A stretch of DNA of 21,682 nt, from IMG/VR virus record IMGVR_UViG_3300042473_000161, positions 1 through 21,682 of that record, one strand, 5' to 3'. Origin of the DNA: a virus. Under the pieces are notes generated by a model that saw nothing but the letters and a program-made list of their open reading frames with translations, made no database searches and had not been told where the DNA came from. The position numbers and the translations under genes were made by a program. Positions within the stretch are counted from its first letter, which is position 1. Every line of letters starts with the position of its first letter. Of this stretch, positions 14,574 through 19,635 are shown one piece after another.

Positions 14574-14927
14574 AAATTTCTTTAAACCTTGCACCGCATT
14601 CTCAATTGAGTTTGCACGTTCTTGAAGGCTTGTTATTTGTTCGAGGATAGTTTGCTTACAATCGCTTGTAAAATATCCCTGTGAGTTAGCTATTAAGGGA
14701 ATTAAGCCATTTGAACGTATGTAATTAACCATTTTGCGTAAACGCGGACCAGTCATTTTAATTTTGTATCCGTTGTATTGTAGATACTGATTCATTCGTG
14801 TTACTATTAATTCGCTTTTTATCGGGTTCGTCTTTTTATATGCCCTAAATCCATGAATTACAATTGGTAAAATTTCCAATTCCTGGTCCGTTAATTCATG
14901 CGTGTAATTTTCAAAATTTGTTATCAT
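14568..14927 (-). CDS. Hypothetical phage protein, winged-helix-like (119 aa)
   Basis: A 119-aa helical protein: THELTDQELEILPIVIHGFR at the start, then a segment GYKIKMTGPRLRKMVNYIRS (about 53-72) that reads like a winged helix recognition region, then NGLIPLIANSQGYFTSD, and a C-terminal coiled coil (ILEQITSLQERANSIENAVQ). From memory, short proteins with this 'G.RlRkmvnyIR..g.iP.i....GYf' pattern are frequent in Bacteroidota phages near replication genes. Its start overlaps the RadC stop (ATGA). Its TAA lies in the first box of the attC-like array, so it either precedes the inserted cassettes or is itself the first cassette gene. DNA binding is likely, the role unknown. Confidence 0.55.
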   Translation of the reverse strand: MITNFENYTHELTDQELEILPIVIHGFRAYKKTNPIKSELIVTRMNQYLQYNGYKIKMTGPRLRKMVNYIRSNGLIPLIANSQGYFTSDCKQTILEQITSLQERANSIENAVQGLKKFL

Positions 14928-15355
14928 AATTTTCCGTTATCTGCAAATGAATAAAAAGAATCAGCCGTTAAAATAACGTGATCTAAAACAGTTGAATCCA
15001 CTAAATTACAAAGCTGTTGTAAATCCTTAGTGATGTTTAAATCCGCTTGGCTTGGGTTTGCGTTTCCGCTTGGGTGGTTATGCGCTAAAATTATTCCACT
15101 TGCGAGGCTTTCAACTACGTACTTTAATAGTATTTTTTTATCGACTACGGTTCCAACAATTCCGCCTTGTGAAATTTTAGCATATCCAATAGTTTCGTTT
15201 GCCCTATTCAAAAGTAAAATAAAAAAACTTTCGTAGATTTCTAAATCGTCACCATAAAATTGGCGTATAAATTTTTCTGCAGTTTGAGAATCTATAATTT
15301 TTACTTTTGTAAATTCAGAATCAACCGCTTTTAAATCAAATTTTTTTGCTTTCAT
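14924..15355 (-). CDS. RadC-like JAB-domain protein
   Basis: The 143-aa product is the JAB/MPN metalloprotease-fold domain of RadC without the N-terminal helix-hairpin-helix part (full RadC is about 220 aa). The metal-binding signature is complete: AHNHPSG at 91-97 with His 92 and His 94, then NPSQAD with Asp 105, and a candidate Glu 42 in YESFFILLLN. DHVILTADSFYSFAD closes the domain. Such single-domain RadC proteins are widespread in phages, mobile elements and genomic islands; their substrate is not known, although a role in DNA recombination or in countering host defence has been suggested. A strong promoter lies 26 bp upstream. Confidence 0.85.
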   Translation of the reverse strand: MKAKKFDLKAVDSEFTKVKIIDSQTAEKFIRQFYGDDLEIYESFFILLLNRANETIGYAKISQGGIVGTVVDKKILLKYVVESLASGIILAHNHPSGNANPSQADLNITKDLQQLCNLVDSTVLDHVILTADSFYSFADNGKL

Positions 15356-15380
15356 ATACTTTGTTTTTTATTATGTTTGT

Positions 15381-15410
15381 CAAAAGTAATATAAATTATT
15401 AATATAACAA
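15381..15410 (-). promoter_or_regulatory. Early promoter for RadC operon (P2)
   Basis: A full match to the Bacteroidota promoter: TTG (15408-15410), 19-nt spacer, TACTTTTG (15381-15388). The spacer TTATATTAATAATTTATAT differs by one base from that of the promoter at 19521. Expected start is near 15374, 19 nt before the ATG at 15355. It begins right after the NinG stop codon. Confidence 0.85.
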
Positions 15411-15938
15411 CTATATATCAAAATTCTTTATCTTTTTTTTGTAGGTGTTAATTATTTGCTTTAATTCGTCTATTGTAAATTTCCGTGTTTTAGTAGCCTC
15501 AGCGCTTAAATTCTCAAATTCTTCTATCCCTATTTTCTTCAATAAGTTTTCACGGTAGTAAATTAAGTTACCTGAAAGATAGGTATTGCAGTGTTCACAT
15601 TGAAGGTGTACGTTCCTTTCGTCAAAACGCACCGACCAATGGTTGTTAGCATTGTAGAAATGTCCAGCATTGGTTTTTAACGGCTTCTTTTGGCACGATA
15701 TACAAACGTTCCCAGCATCCCGTAAACGGATATACTTATTGAATACTTGCTGCGCCAATTTAACGTGATCCTGAATTGTCATTAAGTCCATTTTTAACTT
15801 CGCCTTTTTACGTTTCCAGTTCTTTTCCTTTACTTCGTTTATCCATTCAGCTACGCAATTAGGTTCAAAACAATTCTTTTGTAGGGTTGTAATTGGTGAA
15901 AAGACAAATTTACAGTATTTACATTTTCGTGTTTTCAT
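15411..15938 (-). CDS. ninG: NinG/Rap-like recombination protein
   Basis: The 175-aa protein matches the lambda NinG (Rap) family, a recombination endonuclease acting on branched DNA. Two zinc-type clusters are visible: Cys 6, Cys 9, Cys 23 and Cys 28 (KCKYCK ... KNCFEPNC), and Cys 79, Cys 82, Cys 114 and Cys 117 (CISC ... CEHC). Between them lie YIRLRDAG (69-76) and NAGHFYNANNHWSVRFDERN, which carry the family's conserved His and Arg. SGNLIYYRENLLKKIG follows as in other NinG proteins. Length is near the usual 190-200. The gene overlaps its upstream neighbour by 4 nt and is the last gene of the main early operon. Confidence 0.85.
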   Translation of the reverse strand: MKTRKCKYCKFVFSPITTLQKNCFEPNCVAEWINEVKEKNWKRKKAKLKMDLMTIQDHVKLAQQVFNKYIRLRDAGNVCISCQKKPLKTNAGHFYNANNHWSVRFDERNVHLQCEHCNTYLSGNLIYYRENLLKKIGIEEFENLSAEATKTRKFTIDELKQIINTYKKKIKNFDI

Positions 15939-16216
15939 ATCTCTATTGTTTGATTGATTTGTTCTAAATGTCGAATCTTTTGCTTTAACTGCATTATTTC
16001 TATTTCCATTTGGTATTGCTTTGAGTTACTTGCTCTCAACAGTCGGTCTACGTGTTCAAAGTATAACACCGCTTCACCTACTTCTGTTAAGCTCTTTTCC
16101 ATTGAATCAATTAAATCTTTTCTGTGTCCGTGTTTTTCTTTGATGTTATCTAAAGAATTTTGAATCTTTAAATAAACAGTCCATAAACCCGTTTTACGCT
16201 TTATCATTTCTAACAT
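15935..16216 (-). CDS. Hypothetical helical protein (93 aa)
   Basis: Not recognised. The 93-aa protein is almost all helix: residues 1-30 basic, 35-60 amphipathic (MEKSLTEVGEAVLYFEHVDR), and 68-90 a coiled coil (QMEIEIMQLKQKIRHLEQIN). No membrane segment. It starts just after the tandem-repeat cluster that follows the helicase gene and is joined to NinG by an ATGA overlap. A scaffolding or binding-partner role in replication/recombination is possible but unsupported. Confidence 0.55.
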   Translation of the reverse strand: MLEMIKRKTGLWTVYLKIQNSLDNIKEKHGHRKDLIDSMEKSLTEVGEAVLYFEHVDRLLRASNSKQYQMEIEIMQLKQKIRHLEQINQTIEI

Positions 16217-16225
16217 AATTTTTTA

Positions 16226-16280
16226 TTTTTAGACATTTTTTAGACATTTTTTAGACATTAATTATCCCGCTTTATCCCGC
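16226..16280. repeat. Tandem-repeat cluster, possible replication iterons
   Basis: Two sets of direct repeats fill the gap between the helicase and 93-aa genes. Three perfect 11-bp copies of TTTTTAGACAT run from 16226 to 16258. Two copies of TTATCCCGC follow at 16262-16270 and 16272-16280, with a 10-bp period. Both periods are about one helical turn, so bound proteins would line up on one face. Iterons of this type mark replication origins in many phages and plasmids, and replication genes lie right beside. Function is inferred. Confidence 0.6.
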
Positions 16281-16293
16281 CAAGACCTGATAA

Positions 16294-17295
16294 TTAAAAT
16301 GGCATTTCGGGGTTTCCGTCTTTATTTATAACTGGCTCTAATTCTTTAAAAGCTCCTTGCTTCATTCTTTCACTAAACGAAAGTAATTCTTTTCCATTTA
16401 CAATATCTGGCTTTAAAGTTGGAAAACTATTAGACGTTTTAGGTCTAAACGCTTGTAAAGGGTCAACATCATTTATTTTAAAGCCTAATCCAAAATTATA
16501 ATCGCAGTAAATTGGATCATTCAATCCAGTATGTTTACCACCCGTGTCAGTATCTTTTACTTTTTCAACGTTTACCCAAGTTACAAATTTCATTGTTTCG
16601 TGTTTTACTAAGCGATGAATAACAAACATATCGTCACACCTATTTATAAAAGCTTTACCGCCTTCAATATGGTCTTTTAAGGGTGCTTTTAAGTGTCCTT
16701 GATATAAACCGTCAGTGTATAAATTACCACTGCGACCGCTTTCACTATTCGGGTGCGTGTTTATGTAAATTGTTAATCCGTATTTATTGCAGTAATCACG
16801 GCATTGATTCAAAAATAAATAATTACTTTGAAAATCCATTTGCCTATCTAACCCCGTGAACGGGTCAATCAATGCTACATTACATTCAGATTCTTTAAAT
16901 AGGTTTAAAAGGTCTTTAGGTTTGTACAATTCAGCATTATTTACAAAGTAAAATTGCTGTTCTAAAATAGTCATGCCGCTTTTTATTTGGTCGTATGTCA
17001 AATCTTTAAACTTTATGCCGTAGTACATTTGTATTAAATCTCGAAGTATGTTTCCCTTCTTGTTTTCGCCACTCCAGATACAAAACTTTAAATTGTGCCT
17101 AAGTGCTAAATTTAGAAAGTACCAATTTATCCAATAGGTTTTACCTACGTTATCGTGTCCTAAAATAATATTTAGTTGATTAGGTTTAAATCGTAGGTAT
17201 TCATCGAGGTAACATCCTATTCCTAATCCGTCTTTTATTTTACCATCTTTGTAATCTAACAAATATTGTAAGCTATCTCCAGAAGTTGTTATCAT
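16294..17295 (-). CDS. RecA/DnaB-like replicative helicase ATPase
   Basis: The 333-aa protein is a RecA-fold ATPase of the DnaB-helicase/RepA type. Walker A is GHDNVGKT at residues 46-53. A Glu-containing strand FCIWSGENKK lies at 71-80, as in the 'sgE' of DnaB. Walker B is NVALIDPF, with Asp 144. INTHPNS near 178-184 is the sensor-type segment. It lacks the DnaB N-terminal domain, so it is a short phage form. The C-terminal 70 residues are low-complexity and charged. It begins with an ATGA overlap on the replication-initiation-type gene, the normal pairing of initiator/loader and helicase, and is followed by the repeat cluster. Confidence 0.8.
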   Translation of the reverse strand: MITTSGDSLQYLLDYKDGKIKDGLGIGCYLDEYLRFKPNQLNIILGHDNVGKTYWINWYFLNLALRHNLKFCIWSGENKKGNILRDLIQMYYGIKFKDLTYDQIKSGMTILEQQFYFVNNAELYKPKDLLNLFKESECNVALIDPFTGLDRQMDFQSNYLFLNQCRDYCNKYGLTIYINTHPNSESGRSGNLYTDGLYQGHLKAPLKDHIEGGKAFINRCDDMFVIHRLVKHETMKFVTWVNVEKVKDTDTGGKHTGLNDPIYCDYNFGLGFKINDVDPLQAFRPKTSNSFPTLKPDIVNGKELLSFSERMKQGAFKELEPVINKDGNPEMPF

Positions 17296-17909
17296 TTTGT
17301 AGGTTTTAAAAATCCAAGTTTAATTGCTTTCAGTTCTTCAGGTGAAATGCTTTCTTGTTGGTATTGATTAGGGTTTCTATTGTACCAAGTTCTTAATCGT
17401 TGTTCTATACCGAATGTTTTTTCCTTTTCAAATCTAAGCTTTTTATCTTTATCACCGTGTTCAGTCCAGTAATCGTAAAATTCACGTAGCATTTTTTTAG
17501 GGTATTCATCAACAAACAAAGAAAGCGAAGCGTAAAACTTGCTTTTACGTTCTTCTATATTATCTATTTCTTTATCTTTTACATTTACATTATCATTAAC
17601 AGCTATTTTTGCCATGTCGTTTATGCGATTGCTATCTTCTGTTATATTTTGCCACCTTTTGTTAGCGCCTGCTTTACCTGCCTTGCTTCTGTTTTCTTTT
17701 GTTTCTTCGTATTTTATTAAGTCCCTTTTCAGTTGTTGTTGAATAGGTGTAAAAGCTAACTTAATAATTAAATCGTCTGTTTCTGGGTTCTCATCGTTTA
17801 CATAACTTAATATAAACTTTATTAATTCACCAGCTTTGTCGTTTGGTAGTTGGTCAAAAATTGCTTTTTGATCCGCATACAAAATAAATCCTTTTTTGTC
17901 TTTTGCCAT
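17292..17909 (-). CDS. Replication-initiation/helicase-loader type protein (205 aa)
   Basis: The N-terminal 95 residues (KGFILYADQKAIFDQLPNDK, then helices, ending RSKAGKAGANKRW at about 74-86) match a domain common at the start of phage and prophage replication proteins (the DUF6291-like type). After a variable linker, the C-terminal part (SLFVDEYPKKMLREFYDYWT ... RFEKEKTFGIEQRLRTWYNR) is like the DnaD/loader-type end that contacts helicase. It lies immediately before the helicase gene. The ATG at 17909 is only 18 nt after the T tract of the RNA element at 17928-18019. A TAAATTTG box (17914-17921) is too close to the ATG to be a normal promoter for it. Role in origin binding or helicase loading is inferred from context. 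Confidence 0.65.
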   Translation of the reverse strand: MAKDKKGFILYADQKAIFDQLPNDKAGELIKFILSYVNDENPETDDLIIKLAFTPIQQQLKRDLIKYEETKENRSKAGKAGANKRWQNITEDSNRINDMAKIAVNDNVNVKDKEIDNIEERKSKFYASLSLFVDEYPKKMLREFYDYWTEHGDKDKKLRFEKEKTFGIEQRLRTWYNRNPNQYQQESISPEELKAIKLGFLKPTK

Positions 17910-17927
17910 TTGTCAAATTTAAGTCAT

Positions 17928-18019
17928 AAAAAAAGCCTCTTAAAATCCTGCGCATCTGACTTCGCATTCATTTAAAAGGCTAATAACTTCTTTAGGTTCG
18001 TATAATGTCAGATGGAACC
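17928..18019 (-). ncRNA. Candidate structured RNA with complementary hairpin loops
   Basis: In a packed operon this 127-bp gap is non-coding and highly structured. Hairpin 1 has stem GGTTC/GAACC (18015-18019 with 17995-17999) and a 15-nt loop containing CATCTGAC (18007-18014). Hairpin 2 has an 11-bp stem AGCCTTTTAAA/TTTAAGAGGCT (17971-17981 with 17934-17944), an internal loop, a second stem TGCG/CGCA and a 10-nt apical loop containing GTCAGATG (17953-17960). The two loop sequences are perfect 8-nt complements, so the hairpins can kiss. Seven T follow the outer stem, making it a terminator. A TATATTTG box at 18025-18032 would start the RNA at about 18019, exactly at hairpin 1. It may be an independent small RNA or a cis-acting attenuator for the replication genes. 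Confidence 0.7.
17934..17981 (-). terminator. Terminator/attenuator before replication genes
   Basis: An 11-bp stem with one G-U pair and a 26-nt structured loop is followed by seven T (17928-17934 on the plus strand read as A). It stands between the small early genes and the replication genes. Since no good promoter lies after it, the replication genes must depend on read-through from 19521, which makes this a likely control point. Confidence 0.7.
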
Positions 18020-18024
18020 GTGTG

Positions 18025-18032
18025 CAAATATA
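18025..18032 (-). promoter_or_regulatory. -7 promoter box for the structured RNA
   Basis: TATATTTG on the minus strand fits the Bacteroidota -7 consensus and lies 4 bp after the stop of the 49-aa gene. No TTG is found at the usual distance and the early-promoter spacer is absent, so it would be weak or need another factor. The predicted start coincides with the first base of hairpin 1. Confidence 0.5.
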
Positions 18033-18036
18033 CGAA

Positions 18037-18186
18037 TTATTTTATAATTACTGTTGGTATTGCTGAATTAATTTCAAATATTTCGTCTATTTCTAATAAT
18101 CCATTTGAATAAAACGCTCTGTAATACGTTAAATCCGTTTCTTTGTCGTGGATTCTTTCAACTTCAGTTAAATAATATACTTTCAT
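18037..18186 (-). CDS. Small hypothetical protein (49 aa)
   Basis: A 49-aa frame (MKVYYLTEVERIHDKETDLT to AIPTVIIK) between the 41-aa gene and the RNA element. It starts 2 bp after the upstream stop. The alternating hydrophobic and charged residues suggest a small alpha/beta protein; no membrane segment or known motif. Tight spacing and normal codon use support a real gene. Function unknown. Confidence 0.55.
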   Translation of the reverse strand: MKVYYLTEVERIHDKETDLTYYRAFYSNGLLEIDEIFEINSAIPTVIIK

Positions 18187-18188
18187 AA

Positions 18189-18314
18189 TTAATCAAATTC
18201 GTTGTTTATCCATTTTTTTAAAACTTTTCTTTTCCAGTATTGAAATATTCTATTGTTACGTACCGTTATTGGCTGGTGGTGGTATCGTGTTAAATTAATT
18301 CTACGTCTTTTCAT
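18189..18314 (-). CDS. Small very basic protein (41 aa)
   Basis: A 41-aa frame (MKRRRINLTRYHHQPITVRN to KKWINNEFD), starting with an ATGA overlap on the 96-aa gene. About a third of residues are Arg, Lys or His, which suggests nucleic-acid binding. It stands in the row of small early genes where phages often keep host-takeover proteins. Function unknown; the overlap is the main support. Confidence 0.55.
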   Translation of the reverse strand: MKRRRINLTRYHHQPITVRNNRIFQYWKRKVLKKWINNEFD

Positions 18315-18601
18315 CTTCCTCTACCTAATGCTTCAATAAATTGATATCGAGTTACTGCGCTTAGCTTGTTCTTAAAGTCAAAGAATTCGTAAACGTTGCC
18401 AGTATATCCAAACTCAATCTTTTTAGCTTGTTTGTGAATAGTAAAAAAATAGTTTATTTCGTCTTTTAGTATTTCGTAGGTTTTTATTCCTTGGTTTCTA
18501 AATACTACCGAGTAGATCGTACCGCCAAACTCCTCACTTTCTACGATAGCAAAAGGCGTACGTGTTAAATACAACTCTTTTAAAGTTACTTCTGATTTCA
18601 T
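18311..18601 (-). CDS. Hypothetical early protein (96 aa)
   Basis: Not recognised. The 96-aa protein reads as a beta-rich fold: TPFAIVESEEFGGTIYSVVF, then helix YEILKDEINYFFTIHKQ, then strands KKIEFGYTGNVYEFFDF, and a final helix ending EALGRGR. No signal peptide or membrane helix. It is coupled to its neighbours by ATGA overlaps at both ends. As part of the early gene row it may act in host takeover; this is only from position. Confidence 0.55.
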   Translation of the reverse strand: MKSEVTLKELYLTRTPFAIVESEEFGGTIYSVVFRNQGIKTYEILKDEINYFFTIHKQAKKIEFGYTGNVYEFFDFKNKLSAVTRYQFIEALGRGR

Positions 18602-18693
18602 TTTTCGTTTATTTTATTATTTATTAATCCTATTACTATTGCTATAAAACCCACACTAAATAATAGTAGTGCCATCTTTGCTTCTTCTACCAT
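18598..18693 (-). CDS. Single-pass membrane micropeptide (31 aa)
   Basis: A 31-aa frame: MVEEAKMALLLF leading into a hydrophobic helix (ALLLFSVGFIAIVIGLI, about residues 8-24) and a polar end NNKINEK. It begins 1 bp after the upstream stop and overlaps the next start as ATGA. The complete fit between neighbours and the clean membrane helix argue for a real gene. Function unknown; it could be an early inner-membrane effector. Confidence 0.5.
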   Translation of the reverse strand: MVEEAKMALLLFSVGFIAIVIGLINNKINEK

Positions 18694-18694
18694 C

Positions 18695-18928
18695 TTATTC
18701 TGATTTAAAGGTTTCGTTGTAGTATTGTTCAAATTGTTTTTCTAATAATTTTTGAAATGATTTATTTTCATACGAGTGTTGAATACAAGCATTTTTCATC
18801 TGCTCCTTCTCCATTTCTTTGGCTTGTTCAACTAAATTTGTTATAATTTTATGGTGTGATATTATAGTGCCGTCACTTGTTGAATAACTAAGTTTTTCTA
18901 CCAACCACTCTACTGCTGTCTGTTTCAT
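18695..18928 (-). CDS. Hypothetical early protein (77 aa)
   Basis: A 77-aa helical protein starting KQTAVEWLVEKLSYSTSDGT and continuing with VEQAKEMEKEQMKNACIQHS. The 'TAVEWL...L' start with a later 'qAkeMEKeQ' segment is a pattern I recall from many small Bacteroidota phage proteins, none with known function. It starts 3 bp after the gene upstream. Soluble, no cysteine cluster. Confidence 0.6.
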   Translation of the reverse strand: MKQTAVEWLVEKLSYSTSDGTIISHHKIITNLVEQAKEMEKEQMKNACIQHSYENKSFQKLLEKQFEQYYNETFKSE

Positions 18929-18931
18929 ATT

Positions 18932-19201
18932 CTAAAAATTACTTTTAATTACTAACTTCAATTCACCATTAATATCTGATTCCGTACTTTCATGAATCTT
19001 ATCTACGAACTTTTGGCTAAATTCTACTTCGTGCCATTTATCTGCTGTTTCAACGCTTTTCTTTTGATTGTGGTACATTTCTACTCCCGAACCAATTAAC
19101 TCTCTTAAATCGCTTAAAATAGATATTAAATCGCTTTTATTTGTCCATTCGAAAGAAACGTTTACTTGCTTAGTTCGTTTTACCTTATTTCCGTAATTCA
19201 T
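18932..19201 (-). CDS. Hypothetical early protein (89 aa)
   Basis: Not recognised. The product is an alpha/beta protein: a basic N-terminal strand (KVKRTKQVNVSFEWTNKS), helix LISILSDLRELIGSGVEMYH, a charged linker, a strand KWHEVEFSQKF and a final strand GELKLVIKSNF. No membrane segment. It overlaps the 56-aa gene upstream by ATGA, so it is translated with it. Confidence 0.55.
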   Translation of the reverse strand: MNYGNKVKRTKQVNVSFEWTNKSDLISILSDLRELIGSGVEMYHNQKKSVETADKWHEVEFSQKFVDKIHESTESDINGELKLVIKSNF

Positions 19202-19368
19202 TTTGTGTAATTTATTATAGCGTCTAAATAATCGTTGTATAGCTTTTCGTTGAATGATCCACCTTTGTCTTCAGGGCAAATTTTATTCATCCACTTGCGC
19301 TTTAAATAAGTTACGTTAGGACGGTGTGGAAAATAGGTATTAACCACGTTTTTAATTTTTGAGTTCAT
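19198..19368 (-). CDS. Small early protein (56 aa)
   Basis: The frame encodes MNSKIKNVVNTYFPHRPNVT through KWMNKICPEDKGGSFNEKLY to IINYTK. It is basic and aromatic, without membrane helix. The ATG lies within the end of the 48-aa gene (17-nt overlap) and the TGA overlaps the next ATG as ATGA. Nesting between two genes supports it. Function unknown. Confidence 0.6.
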   Translation of the reverse strand: MNSKIKNVVNTYFPHRPNVTYLKRKWMNKICPEDKGGSFNEKLYNDYLDAIINYTK

Positions 19369-19498
19369 GTCTTTTAGTTTTAGAAATTAGTACTAAAGAT
19401 AAACAAATTACACCAGCTCCAAATAATAACCAGTTGTCGTAACCGTAACCAATTACCATTAAAGCTAAATTAATAAAGATTCCTGTTCGTTTTTTCAT
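19352..19498 (-). CDS. Small two-helix membrane protein (48 aa), first early gene
   Basis: The first gene after the early promoter, with the ATG about 16 nt from the predicted transcript start. The 48 residues form MKKRTG, hydrophobic helix IFINLALMVIGYGY, a short DNW turn, a second hydrophobic helix LLFGAGVICLSLVLI, and a basic end SKTKRHELKN. This looks like a hairpin of two membrane helices with both ends basic, so both likely face the cytoplasm. First-expressed small membrane proteins in phages often alter the host envelope or block superinfection; here that is inference. Confidence 0.6.
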   Translation of the reverse strand: MKKRTGIFINLALMVIGYGYDNWLLFGAGVICLSLVLISKTKRHELKN

Positions 19499-19520
19499 AG
19501 TGTTTTTTTAAATGTTTCTA

Positions 19521-19550
19521 CAAAACTAATATAAATAATTAATATAACAA
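19521..19550 (-). promoter_or_regulatory. Main early promoter (P1)
   Basis: A full consensus Bacteroidota promoter: TTG (19548-19550), 19-nt spacer TTATATTAATTATTTATAT, and TAGTTTTG (19521-19528). Expected start is about 19514. It lies just after the late-operon terminator and drives the row of small early genes and, through read-through, the replication genes. Confidence 0.88.
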
Positions 19551-19576
19551 TAACTTTTTTCAATTATTTTTTACAT

Positions 19577-19608
19577 AAAAAACAAAACCCCTGATTTCTC
19601 AAGGGTTT
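19577..19608 (-). terminator. Strong terminator at end of late/lysis operon
   Basis: A 10-bp stem AAACCCTTGA/TCAGGGGTTT (one G-U pair) closed by the stable GAAA tetraloop (19585-19608) is followed by TGTTTTTT. It begins 27 nt after the last lysis-region gene and separates the late operon from the early promoter. Confidence 0.9.
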
Positions 19609-19635
19609 CATAACACAAAACAAACAGAAAGATTT

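Larger units (their letters stand above)
620..16604 (-). repeat. Dispersed strand-specific 8-bp motif AACACGAA
   Basis: The motif reads AACACGAA on the minus strand. Plus-strand starts of the 17 copies are 620, 3279, 3984, 5004, 5780, 8505, 9917, 10373, 10565, 11086, 11676, 11890, 12314, 12705, 14795, 15926 and 16597. No copy has the opposite orientation. Fifteen lie in genes, split 6/4/5 among the three codon phases, and two are between genes. By base composition I expect fewer than one copy. Nine of 17 fall in 8505-12712; none lie in 16605-21682 or in the cassette array. Confidence 0.75.

Noticed and set aside
16217-16293. A CRISPR-like mini array formed by the tandem repeats
   Set aside because: The units are 11 and 10 bp with no unique spacers between them and no cas gene in the window.
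620-16604. Explanation of AACACGAA as a codon-pair effect (Asn-Thr-Lys or Lys-His-Glu)
   Set aside because: The copies are spread over all three codon phases and two intergenic gaps, so one dipeptide preference cannot produce them. A formal shuffling test is still the decisive check.
17914-17921. TAAATTTG box as a promoter for the replication-initiation gene
   Set aside because: A transcript would start at about the ATG (17909) and leave no leader, and no TTG or conserved spacer lies upstream. The box overlaps the gap after the terminator tract and may be chance.
534-18000. All other plus-strand open frames of 60-110 aa
   Set aside because: Each is a shadow of a well-supported minus-strand gene and none has a promoter, a partner gene or a recognisable domain.
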